Origin: Streptomyces sp. WAC 04229
Lineage (GTDB): Bacteria; Actinomycetota; Actinomycetes; Streptomycetales; Streptomycetaceae
Reading direction: 5' to 3'
Assembly (NCBI RefSeq): GCF_003947455.1
Contig: NZ_QHJH01000043.1
Span: forward strand, 1 to 45,939
DNA length: 45,939 bases
Shown: positions 24,844 to 31,948 of the stretch, piece after piece
Position numbering within the stretch: the first letter of the stretch is position 1
Layout: each line of letters opens with the position of its first letter
Position numbers and translations under genes: made by a program
Notes under the pieces: generated by a model
The model's database searches: none
What the model was told of the DNA's origin: nothing
What the model saw: the letters and a program-made list of their open reading frames with translations, nothing else

Positions 24844-25470
24844 TCACGCGTCCCCGTACGCCTCCCCGCCCAGCTCGAGCCCCGCCGACCCGGCGGTGGC
24901 GTTCGCAAGCCAGGAGCGGAAGGTCTCCACCTCGGTCTCGGGCAGGCCGACCTCGATGGTCACCGCCTCGGCGTAGCGCACGTCGCGCACCGCGTGGCCC
25001 GCGGCGCGCAGGTCGTTCTGGAGCCGCCCGGCCCGCTGGTGGTCGACGGTGACCGTGACCAGCCGGAACCGGCGCCGGGTGAGGGTGCCGAGGTCGTCCA
25101 GCGCCTCGCCGACCGCACCCCCGTAGGCGCGGATGAGTCCGCCCGCGCCGAGCTTGACGCCGCCGTAGTAGCGCGTGACGACGGCGACGACGTACCGCAT
25201 GTCGCGGCGCAGCAGCATCTGGAGCATCGGGACGCCGGCCGTGCCGCCGGGCTCGCCGTCGTCGCTCGCCTTCTGGACGGCGGCGTCGGCGCCGATGACG
25301 TACGCCCAGCAGTTGTGACTGGCGTCGGCGTGCTCCTTGCGTACGCCCGCGACGAACGCCTGGGCCTCCTCCTCGGTGGCGGCGGGGGCGAGGGCGCACA
25401 GGAAGCGGGAGCGGTTGATCTCGGTCTCGTGCACACCCGCGCGGGCGACCGTGCGGTACTCGTCCTGCAT
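24844..25470 (-). CDS. IMPACT (YigZ) family protein
   Basis: A 208-residue protein of the IMPACT/YigZ family, with an N-terminal UPF0029 domain (S-R-F-L-C-A-L-A near 20-27; N-C-W-A-Y-V-I near 54; S-D-D-G-E-P-G-G-T-A-G near 69-79; V-V-T-R-Y-Y-G-G-V-K-L-G-A-G-G-L near 97-112) and a ferredoxin-like C-terminal domain. The family is linked in eukaryotes to translation control by Gcn1 binding; bacterial roles are unclear. It lies 17 bases downstream of the SixA-like gene and may be cotranscribed. Confidence 0.9.
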   Translation of the reverse strand: MQDEYRTVARAGVHETEINRSRFLCALAPAATEEEAQAFVAGVRKEHADASHNCWAYVIGADAAVQKASDDGEPGGTAGVPMLQMLLRRDMRYVVAVVTRYYGGVKLGAGGLIRAYGGAVGEALDDLGTLTRRRFRLVTVTVDHQRAGRLQNDLRAAGHAVRDVRYAEAVTIEVGLPETEVETFRSWLANATAGSAGLELGGEAYGDA

Positions 25471-25487
25471 GCGGCCAGCCTATGCGC

Positions 25488-26030
25488 TCACTTCCGTCCG
25501 CCCCTCGGCACCGTCATCGCGGTGAGCAGGGCCGCTCCGGGGGCGAGCGCCCGCCAGGTGGTGCCGTGCCAGTCCAGTACGGCCACCGCCGACGTGGGGT
25601 ACTTGGCCCGGACCCGGTCCATCGCGTCGTCGAGGGCGTCGCCGGCCAGGGTGCCGATGAGGTCCTCCAGGCCGGGGTTGTGACCCACCAGGAGCAGCGT
25701 CTCGATGTCGGCGGGCGCCTCGCGCACGACGTCAAGGAGGTCCGGTACACCGGCGTGGTACAGGCGCGGGTCGTGGCGCACCGGCGGGGGCGTGCCCCAC
25801 TGCCCGGAGGCCAGGTCCCAGGTCTGCCGGGCGCGTACGGCGGTGGAGCACAGGGCGAGGTCGGGCAGCCAGTCGTGCTCCGCGAGGGCGCGTCCGGCGG
25901 CGGGGGCGTCGCGCAGTCCGCGCCGGGCGAGCGGGCGGTCGTGGTCGGCGACGCCCTCGGGGCGGGCCGACTTGGCGTGCCGCAGGACCACCAGGCGCCG
26001 GAGCGGGCCGGAGCCGGGGCGCGCGATCAC
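25488..26030 (-). CDS. SixA-like histidine phosphatase family protein
   Basis: A 180-residue histidine phosphatase superfamily protein of the SixA type. The catalytic L-R-H-A-K-S is near residues 15-20 and the second half carries V-G-H-N-P-G-L-E-D-L near 110. SixA of E. coli dephosphorylates phosphohistidine on a signalling protein; the target here is unknown. The GTG at 26030 overlaps the stop of the truncated CysS-like fragment in a GTGA, so the two were an operon. The same reading frame is open upstream through the scar into the sugar-binding lipoprotein gene, so an in-frame 702-residue chimera is formally possible. Confidence 0.88.
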   Translation of the reverse strand: MIARPGSGPLRRLVVLRHAKSARPEGVADHDRPLARRGLRDAPAAGRALAEHDWLPDLALCSTAVRARQTWDLASGQWGTPPPVRHDPRLYHAGVPDLLDVVREAPADIETLLLVGHNPGLEDLIGTLAGDALDDAMDRVRAKYPTSAVAVLDWHGTTWRALAPGAALLTAMTVPRGGRK

Positions 26031-26311
26031 GCGGGGGCTCCGAGGTCGCGGGTGAGGTGGAGGCCGAGGAAACGGTCGGCATAGGCGCAGATCTCGAAGC
26101 GGGCTCCGTCCGGCAGGTCCGGGTCGGTCTCCACGCCGCGCAGGACCCGCAGCACCCCGGGCGCGTCCAGGTCGTCGTCCCAGGCGGCCCGCAACCGGTC
26201 GCGCACCTCGACCGGTACCGGGCGCGAGGGCTGTCGCGCCCAGGCGGCGACCGCGCTCCGCCGGCGCGCGAGGGCGTCGCGGGCCTCGTCCAGGGCGGTC
26301 GCGTCCGGCGA
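26027..26311 (-). pseudogene. C-terminal fragment of a CysS-like (class I tRNA synthetase family) gene
   Basis: An open segment of 94 codons ending in TGA coupled to the SixA start. Its sequence has features of the C-terminal helical domain of cysteinyl-tRNA synthetase/MshC-like proteins: L-D-E-A-R-D-A-L-A near its start, W-D-D-D-L-D-A-P-G-V-L near residue 47 and D-R-F-L-G-L-H-L near 80. No start codon or ribosome-binding site precedes it, and upstream sequence in this frame is the out-of-frame end of a sugar-binding protein gene. I read it as a gene that lost its catalytic N-terminal part. The family call rests on short motifs only. Confidence 0.6.
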
Positions 26312-27596
26312 CCGCCGCGCTGATCTCCTGGGAGACCTTGGTGCCGAGGTCGGTGAACTCGGGGATGCCGACGAACTGGATGCCGGGCGCGGGCCGAGGC
26401 TGGACGCCGGGGTCGTTGGGCTTCGCGCCCTCGATGGCCTCCCTGGTCATCTCCTGGAAGGCGGCGGCCTCCTTGGCGTAGGCCGGGTTCTCGTACGTCG
26501 AGGCGCGCTTGCCGGCCGGGACGTTGGACCAGCCGATCTCCTTGCCGACCAGCTGCTCGTACTCCTTGCTGGACGCCCAGGAGACGAACTTCCAGGCCTT
26601 GTCGGCGTTGCGGGAGGCCTTCTGGATGCCCCAGGCCCAGGTGTAGAGCCAGCCGGAGGAGTCCGTCTTCTCGACCGGGGCGGGCGCGTAGCCGACCTTG
26701 CCCTTGACGGGCGACTTGGCGGCGTCCAGGGACCCGGCCGCGGAGGTGGCGTCGTACCACATGGCGACCTTGCCCTGCGTCATGTTGTTGAGGCACTCGG
26801 CGAATCCGGACTGGGCGGCGCCGGACTGGCCGTGCTCGCGGACCAGGTCGACATAGAACTTCGTCGCCTTCTCCCACTCGGGCGAGTCGAGGCGGGCCTG
26901 CCAGTCCTTGTCGAACCAGGTGCCGCCGAAGGTGTTCACGACCGTCGTCAGGGGTGCCATCAACTCGCCCCAGCCGGGCAGTCCGCGCAGGCAGATCCCC
27001 TTCATGCCGGGCTCGGCGCCGTCGAGCTGCGCGGCGAGGTCGGCGACCTCGGTCCAGGTGGGGTGCTCGGGCATCTTCAGGCCCTCCCGGGCGAAGACGT
27101 CCTTGCGGTACATCAGGAAGGACGACTCGCCGTAGAAGGGCTGGCCGTAGAGCTTGCCGTCGTCGCCGGTGAGGGACTCGCGCATCGGGCCGAGGACGTC
27201 CTTCTCGTCGTACGCCGGGTCCTCGGCGACGTAGGGGTCCATCGGCTGCAGCCACTCGTTGCGGGCGTAGATCGGTATCTCGTAGTTGGAGAGGGTGGCG
27301 GCGTCGTACTGGCCGGCCTGGTTGGCGAAGTCCTGGCTGATCTTGTCGCGGACGTCGTTCTCCGGCAGCACGGTGAAGTTCACCTTGATGCCGGTCTCCT
27401 CGGTGAAGTGGTCGGCGGTGAGTTTCTGCAGCTCGACCATCTGCGGGTTGTTGACCATCAGGACGTTGATGGCGTTGCCGCCGGATCCGGCGCCGCCCGC
27501 CCCGACCCAGCAGCCGGTGAGCAGCGGGGCGAGCAGCGTCCCTGCGGCGGCCATGGCGAGCGTTACTCGCGGCCTCCGTCGGCTCTGGGTTCGCAT
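26304..27596 (-). pseudogene. Sugar/polyol ABC transporter substrate-binding lipoprotein, 3' truncated
   Basis: About 431 residues of an extracellular solute-binding protein (SBP family 1, polyol/sugar type). The lipobox L-L-T-G-C lies at residues 24-28, so it would be lipid-anchored outside the membrane. AGGAG precedes the ATG. Similarity is clear through V-S-Q-E-I-S-A-A-V-A-G, then stops: the usual last 20 or so residues are missing and the frame continues as arginine/proline-rich sequence with no family likeness, staying open to 25488. The two permease genes that normally follow are absent. It sits 95 bases downstream of a DeoR regulator. Whether a folded protein is still made is unclear. 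Confidence 0.75.
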
Positions 27597-27691
27597 GGAT
27601 CGCTCCTGAACATATGGGGAGGTATGGGGCATTGAGGGGTGTGGGTGTGCCATGAGCGTGAGGGTGTGCCGTGCGGGGAGCGGGTCGGGGG

Positions 27692-28462
27692 TCAGACGCG
27701 GATGACCTGCGGTCCGAGCAGGGAGTAGCGGTGTGCCTCGGCGGTGGGCAGCAGCGTGCTGGTGACGATCGCCTCCAGGGCGCCGACCTCGGCGAACCGG
27801 CAGAAGCTCACCGCCCCGAACTTGGTGTGCGCGCCGGCGAACACGGTGCGGCGGGCGGCCCGGATGGCCTGCGCCTTGACCTCGCTGACCGCGGGGTCGG
27901 GGGTGGTGAGGCCGTGCTCGCGGGAGATGCCGTTGGCGCCGATGTACGCCAGGTCGACGACGAAGCCGGCCAGCATCTTCGTCGTCCAGTGGTCGACGGT
28001 GGCCAGGGTGCCCGGCCGGACCCGGCCGCCGAGCAGCAGGACGGAGGTGTCGTCGGCCTCGGCGAGGGCGCCGGCGACCGGCAGGGACGCGGTGACCACG
28101 GTCAGCGGCCGGTCCCGGGGCAGGGCCTCGGCGATCAGCTGGGGCGTGAAGCCCTCGTCCACGAAGACGGTCTCCGCGTCGCCCAGCAGCTCGGCGGCGG
28201 CCGCGGCGATCCGGCGCTTCTCGGGCACGTGACTGGTGGCGCGGAAGGCGAGCGTGGTCTCGAACCCGGCGCTCTCCACCGGATAGGCGCCGCCGTGGGT
28301 GCGGCGGACCAGGCCGTGGTCCTCCAGCGCGCGCAGGTCCCGGCGTACGGTCTCCTTGGCGACGTCCAGCTCGGAGGCGAGCGCGGTGACGTCGACCGAA
28401 CCGGTGGCGCGGGCGATCCGCACGATCTCGCGCTGCCGCTCCTCCGCCGTCCTCGTGCCCAT
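27692..28462 (-). CDS. DeoR family transcriptional regulator
   Basis: A 256-residue DeoR-type sugar-metabolism regulator. The N-terminal helix-turn-helix (about residues 5-58; E-T-V-R-R-D-L-R-A-L-E near 37-47) is followed by a DeoR-C sugar-phosphate-binding domain with V-F-V-D-E-G-F-T near 96 and I-G-A-N-G-I near 175. ATG 28462 has AGGTG six bases upstream; a GTG three codons earlier is possible. It precedes the truncated sugar-binding lipoprotein gene on the same strand and was probably its local regulator. Its own upstream region carries repeated TGCCCGT elements. Confidence 0.9.
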   Translation of the reverse strand: MGTRTAEERQREIVRIARATGSVDVTALASELDVAKETVRRDLRALEDHGLVRRTHGGAYPVESAGFETTLAFRATSHVPEKRRIAAAAAELLGDAETVFVDEGFTPQLIAEALPRDRPLTVVTASLPVAGALAEADDTSVLLLGGRVRPGTLATVDHWTTKMLAGFVVDLAYIGANGISREHGLTTPDPAVSEVKAQAIRAARRTVFAGAHTKFGAVSFCRFAEVGALEAIVTSTLLPTAEAHRYSLLGPQVIRV

Positions 28463-28499
28463 GCCGAACACCTGCCTCACCGCCCCGTCGCCGTGTCGT

Positions 28500-28666
28500 T
28501 GCCCGTTCGGGCCCGTGGGGGAAGTTCTACAGCGGTCGGGCGGCACTGACCAGGTCTGTTGCGGACCCGATACTGCCCGTGTGGGCCCGTTTGCGGCGTC
28601 GGCTGCCCGTCTCGGACCTGGGGCGCAGCGCGGGACGGGGTGAGAACGGGCAGTGCGGATGCCCGC
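28500..28666. repeat. Cluster of TGCCCGT repeats upstream of deoR
   Basis: The heptamer TGCCCGT occurs at 28500-28506, 28574-28580 and 28604-28610, its complement at 28646-28652, a variant TGCCCGC at 28660-28666, and another copy inside the nearby hairpin at 28693-28699. By composition far fewer would be expected in 200 bases. They fill the promoter region of the DeoR gene and may be its operators. Confidence 0.4.
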
Positions 28667-28671
28667 ATACG

Positions 28672-28706
28672 GAAGCGGACGGGCCCGTTCGGTGCCCGTC
28701 CGCTTC
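28672..28706 (-). terminator. 13-base-stem hairpin after uronate dehydrogenase
   Basis: GAAGCGGACGGGC (28672-28684) and GCCCGTCCGCTTC (28694-28706) form a perfect 13-base stem with a 9-base loop. It lies 20 bases beyond the stop of the minus-strand uronate dehydrogenase gene and separates it from deoR. Confidence 0.75.
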
Positions 28707-28725
28707 TCGTGGGGTCGTGTTCCGG

Positions 28726-29535
28726 TCAGTACGGCCAGATCGGGGGGTCGGTCACGAAGTGGCCGCCCAGGTACGCGTGTGCCGGGTTGTCCGGGTCGAG
28801 CGCGCCCTGTTCCGCGACGAGTTTGCCGGCGTACGGCTCGGAGTCGTCCTGCGGCTCGTAGCCGAGCGCCCGCGCGGAGGTGAGGTCCCACCACAGGCGG
28901 GTGTTGGCCGAGGAGCCGTGGACGACGGTGTGCCCGACGTTCTCGGCGGTGAGGGCGGCGTGGAAGAGGCGGGCGCCGTCCGCGGGGCTCATCCACACCG
29001 AGAGCATGCGCACGCTGGTCGGCTCCGGGAAGCAGGAGCCGATGCGGACGGAGACGGTCTCGATGCCGTGCTTGTCCCAGTAGAGCTGGGCCAGGTCCTC
29101 GCCGAAGCACTTGGACAGGCCGTAGAAGGTGTCCGGGCGGCGCGGCGTCTCGACCGGGATGAGGGGGTCGTCGCCCCGGGGGCGCGGGGTGTAGCCGACG
29201 GCGTGGTTGGAGGAGGCGAAGACGACGCGGCGGACACCTTCCTCGCGGGCGGCCTCGTACAGGTTGTACGTGCCCTCGATGTTCGCCTTGAGGATCTTCT
29301 CGAAGGGGGCTTCCAGGGAGATGCCCGCGAGGTGGATGATCGCGTCGACGCCGCGGACCGCCTCGCGCAGCGCGTCCCGGTCGGCGAGGTCGGCGACGAT
29401 CGCGTCCGGCTCGCCCTCGACGGGGCGCAGGTCGAGCGGGCGCAGTGTGTAGCCGTGGGCGGGGAGCAGGCCCCGCATCAGGGTGCCGAGGCCGCCGGCG
29501 GCGCCGGTGAGCAGGACGGTGCGGGGAGCGGGCAT
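28726..29535 (-). CDS. udh: Uronate dehydrogenase (NAD-dependent)
   Basis: A 269-residue extended SDR closely resembling bacterial uronate dehydrogenases, which oxidise D-galacturonate or D-glucuronate to the aldaro-lactone with NAD+. It has G11-A-A-G-G-L-G17, H-L-A-G-I-S at 68-73, F-A-S-S-N-H at 106-111, Y138xxxK142 in F-Y-G-L-S-K-C-F-G-E and R-I-G-S-C-F-P-E-P near 163-171, an order typical of the family. It is the first step of the oxidative uronate pathway and is divergent from 5-dehydro-4-deoxyglucarate dehydratase, the downstream enzyme. The pectate lyase later in the window provides a source of galacturonate. A hairpin ends the transcript. Confidence 0.85.
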   Translation of the reverse strand: MPAPRTVLLTGAAGGLGTLMRGLLPAHGYTLRPLDLRPVEGEPDAIVADLADRDALREAVRGVDAIIHLAGISLEAPFEKILKANIEGTYNLYEAAREEGVRRVVFASSNHAVGYTPRPRGDDPLIPVETPRRPDTFYGLSKCFGEDLAQLYWDKHGIETVSVRIGSCFPEPTSVRMLSVWMSPADGARLFHAALTAENVGHTVVHGSSANTRLWWDLTSARALGYEPQDDSEPYAGKLVAEQGALDPDNPAHAYLGGHFVTDPPIWPY

Positions 29536-29604
29536 CCTCGGGACTCCTAGGTCTGCTGTGGCGGCAGTCGTGCGGGTGCGTGCCTGGCGTTCATATGCGT
29601 GGAC

Positions 29605-29633
29605 ACGCTAGGGAATGGGTGGTGAGCCGTCAA
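29605..29633 (-). promoter_or_regulatory. Promoter of the uronate dehydrogenase gene
   Basis: On the minus strand, -35 TTGACG (29628-29633) and -10 TAGCGT (29605-29610) are separated by 17 bases, a good match to the HrdB/sigma-70 type. Transcription would begin near 29598, giving a leader of about 63 bases before the start at 29535. Confidence 0.7.
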
Positions 29634-29653
29634 GAGGGCGCCCTGCTTGACGG
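29627..29653. promoter_or_regulatory. Palindrome joining the two divergent -35 boxes
   Basis: CCGTCAAG (29627-29634) and CTTGACGG (29646-29653) are perfect inverted arms made of the two -35 regions. Between them is the 10-base palindrome AGGGCGCCCT (29635-29644). The element sits centrally between the promoters and is a good position for a shared regulator. Confidence 0.55.
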
Positions 29654-29675
29654 TGCACACGGGGCGGCTTAGCGT
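29647..29675 (+). promoter_or_regulatory. Promoter of the kdgD operon
   Basis: -35 TTGACG (29647-29652), a 17-base spacer and -10 TAGCGT (29670-29675), identical in both boxes and spacing to the divergent promoter. Transcription would begin near 29682, about 48 bases before the GTG of kdgD. An AT-rich patch (29688-29694, with TATAGACGCG following) just downstream may hold an operator. Confidence 0.7.
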
Positions 29676-29729
29676 GGTCGCGTTCAGAAATATAGACGCG
29701 AATCATGAGTATGAGAATGGGGAGCGCCC

Positions 29730-30716
29730 GTGACCTCAGCCCCTCTCGCCGAACGGATCACGGCCCCCAGCGGGCCGCTGTTCTTCCCCGTCACGGCGTT
29801 CGGCCCCGACGGCGGCCTCGATCTCGACGCCTACCGCACCCATGTGCGCCAGGGTGTGGAGGCCGGGGCCGCCGCCGTGTTCGCCTGCTGCGGCACCGGC
29901 GAGTTCCACGCCCTCACGCCCGAGGAGTTCGAGGTCTGCGTCCGCGCGGCGGTCGAGGAGACGGCGGGCCGGGTGCCCGTGGTGGCGGGCGCGGGCTACG
30001 GCACCGCCCTCGCCGTACGCCACGCCCGCCTCGCCGAGGCCGCCGGCGCCGACGGGCTGCTCGCCATGCCGCCCTACCTGGTGGTCGCCGGCCAGGAGGG
30101 GCTGGTGCGGCACTACCGGGAGGTGGCCGCCGCGACCTCCCTGCCCGTGATCGTCTACCAGCGGGACAACGCCGTCTTCACCCCGGAGAGCGTGGTCGAA
30201 CTGGCCCGCACGGACGGGATCGTCGGCCTCAAGGACGGGCTCGGCGACCTCGACCTGATGCAGCGCATCATCAGCGCCGTGCGCACCGCGCTGCCCGGCG
30301 GCGACTTCCTGTACTTCAACGGCCTGCCGACCGCCGAGCAGACCCAGCTCGCCTACCGCGCGCTCGGCGTCACCCTGTACTCCTCCGCCGCGTTCTGCTT
30401 CGCCCCCGAGATCGCCCTCGCCTTCCACCGGGCGCTGCGCACCGGCGACGACGCGCTCGCGCACCGTCTGCTCGACGGCTTCTACCGGCCCTTCGTCGAA
30501 CTGCGCGCCCAGGGCCGCGGGTACGCCGTCGCCCTGGTCAAGGCGGGCGTACGGCTGCGCGGCCTGGACGTGGGGGAGGTGCGGACGCCGTTGCAGGAGC
30601 CGGCCGAGGACCACGTGAAGCAGCTCGCCCGGATCATCGAGCGGGGATACGCGCTGCTCGACGCGGAGCCCGGCGCGGAGTCCGACCGGGAGTCCGTCGC
30701 GGGGGAGGGCCAGTGA
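29730..30716 (+). CDS. kdgD: 5-dehydro-4-deoxyglucarate dehydratase
   Basis: A 328-residue member of the DHDPS/N-acetylneuraminate lyase superfamily of the KdgD type (EC 4.2.1.41), which dehydrates and decarboxylates 5-keto-4-deoxy-D-glucarate to alpha-ketoglutarate semialdehyde. It has G-T-G-E-F-H-A-L near 53-60, Tyr143 in V-I-V-Y-Q-R and the Schiff-base Lys168 in G-L-K-D-G. The N-terminal P-S-G-P-L-F-F-P-V-T is characteristic of KdgD. The GTG start follows GGGGAG. It shares a divergent promoter region with uronate dehydrogenase and is coupled by GTGA to an uncharacterised gene. The intermediate aldarate dehydratase is not in the window. Confidence 0.9.
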   Translation: MTSAPLAERITAPSGPLFFPVTAFGPDGGLDLDAYRTHVRQGVEAGAAAVFACCGTGEFHALTPEEFEVCVRAAVEETAGRVPVVAGAGYGTALAVRHARLAEAAGADGLLAMPPYLVVAGQEGLVRHYREVAAATSLPVIVYQRDNAVFTPESVVELARTDGIVGLKDGLGDLDLMQRIISAVRTALPGGDFLYFNGLPTAEQTQLAYRALGVTLYSSAAFCFAPEIALAFHRALRTGDDALAHRLLDGFYRPFVELRAQGRGYAVALVKAGVRLRGLDVGEVRTPLQEPAEDHVKQLARIIERGYALLDAEPGAESDRESVAGEGQ

Positions 30717-31882
30717 AGGCGTCGGCGTTCGTCTACCCGTGGGACGTCAACGGCGACCCGGAAGCCTCCGCGCGCGTGGCGGACCTCGGCGTGTCCCAGG
30801 TGACGCTCGCCGCCGCGTACCACTCGACCCGCGCGCTCACCCCCCGTCACCCCCGCCACCGCGTCGTCACCGCCGAGCACTCCGCCGTGCTCTACCCGCC
30901 GGACGCCGCCCGTTGGGAGGGCCGCGTGCCGCGCCCGTACCAGGCCGGTGACTGGGCGCCGGGCGACGCCTGGGGCGAGGCCGCCGACGCCCTCGCGCGG
31001 GCGGGCCTGGAGGTGAGCACGTGGGTCGTGCTGGCCCACAACTCCCGCCTCGGCGCGGAGCACCCGCACACCTCCGTCGTCAACGCCTACGGCGACCGCT
31101 ACCCCTGGGCGCCGTGCGTCGCGCAGCCCGCCACGCGCGCGTACCTCACCGACCTGGCCGCCGAGGCGGCGGTGCGGCCCGGAGCGCGCGGCACCGAACT
31201 GGAGTCCCTCGGCTGGTACGGGCTCGCCCACCTGCACGCCCACGACAAGACCGGCGGCGTCGCCCTCGGGGACGCCGGGCAGTACCTGATGTCGCTCTGC
31301 TTCTGCCCGGACTGCCGGGGCGGATACGGTGGTCGGGGCCTCGACGCCGACGAACTGGCCGCCGCCGTGCGCGCCGCGCTGGAGCCGGTGTGGCGGGGGA
31401 CGGAGCCCTCGGACGGGGGCTGGGCCGGCGTCGAGAAGCTCCTCGGCGAGGCGCCGGCGAACGCCACGCGCGCGTGGCGGGACGAGACCGCCCGCACGCT
31501 CCAGGAGACGGCGGTCGCGGCCGTGCGCGCCGTGGCGCCCCCGGACTTCGAGGTCCTGCTCCACGCCGACCCGGTGTCCTACCACTGCGGCGCCAACGCC
31601 GGCGTCGACCCCGCGCACATCCTGTCCGTCGCGGACGGCGTGGTCGTGCCCTGCACGGGCGGCGCGGCCCTGCTGACGCCCTTCGCCGAGCAGAACCGCG
31701 CCGGTGCCGTCCTCGCCGCCAACCTCACCGTGGTCTCCGGCATGGGCGGCAGCCCCGACACCCTCGCCGCGGACGCGTCCCACGCCGCCGAACGGGGCGC
31801 GACGGAGCTGCGCCTCTACCACGCGGGCCTGGCGTCGGACGCCGACCTGAAGGGGGTGCGGTCGGCACTCGCGGGGCGGTGA
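30713..31882 (+). CDS. Uncharacterised protein coupled to KdgD (possible TIM-barrel enzyme)
   Basis: A 389-residue cytosolic protein with no signal peptide or membrane segment. I do not recognise a characterised family. It begins A-F-V-Y-P-W-D-V-N-G-D, has a C-F-C-P-D-C motif near residue 200 (a paired-cysteine element seen in some uncharacterised glycosidase-like TIM-barrel proteins), and alternating strand/helix segments throughout (for example H-L-H-A-H-D-K near 174 and L-H-A-D-P-V-S-Y-H near 283). Many conserved-looking His, Asp and Tyr residues suggest an enzyme. Its GTG start overlaps the kdgD stop by four bases, so the two are made together; a step in uronate or aldarate catabolism is likely. 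Confidence 0.65.
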   Translation: MKASAFVYPWDVNGDPEASARVADLGVSQVTLAAAYHSTRALTPRHPRHRVVTAEHSAVLYPPDAARWEGRVPRPYQAGDWAPGDAWGEAADALARAGLEVSTWVVLAHNSRLGAEHPHTSVVNAYGDRYPWAPCVAQPATRAYLTDLAAEAAVRPGARGTELESLGWYGLAHLHAHDKTGGVALGDAGQYLMSLCFCPDCRGGYGGRGLDADELAAAVRAALEPVWRGTEPSDGGWAGVEKLLGEAPANATRAWRDETARTLQETAVAAVRAVAPPDFEVLLHADPVSYHCGANAGVDPAHILSVADGVVVPCTGGAALLTPFAEQNRAGAVLAANLTVVSGMGGSPDTLAADASHAAERGATELRLYHAGLASDADLKGVRSALAGR

Positions 31883-31948
31883 CCCCGGGGGCGGCAGAGC
31901 CGGACGCCGTGGCCGGGCCCCCGGTTCGTGGGCGGCCCCGCCGGGCCG

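Noticed and set aside
26304..27596. A simple one-base sequencing frameshift at the end of the sugar-binding protein gene
   Set aside because: The sequence after the joint in the other frame extends about 90 residues with CysS-like features and coupling to sixA, too long for a binding-protein tail, and permeases are missing; a junction explains more.
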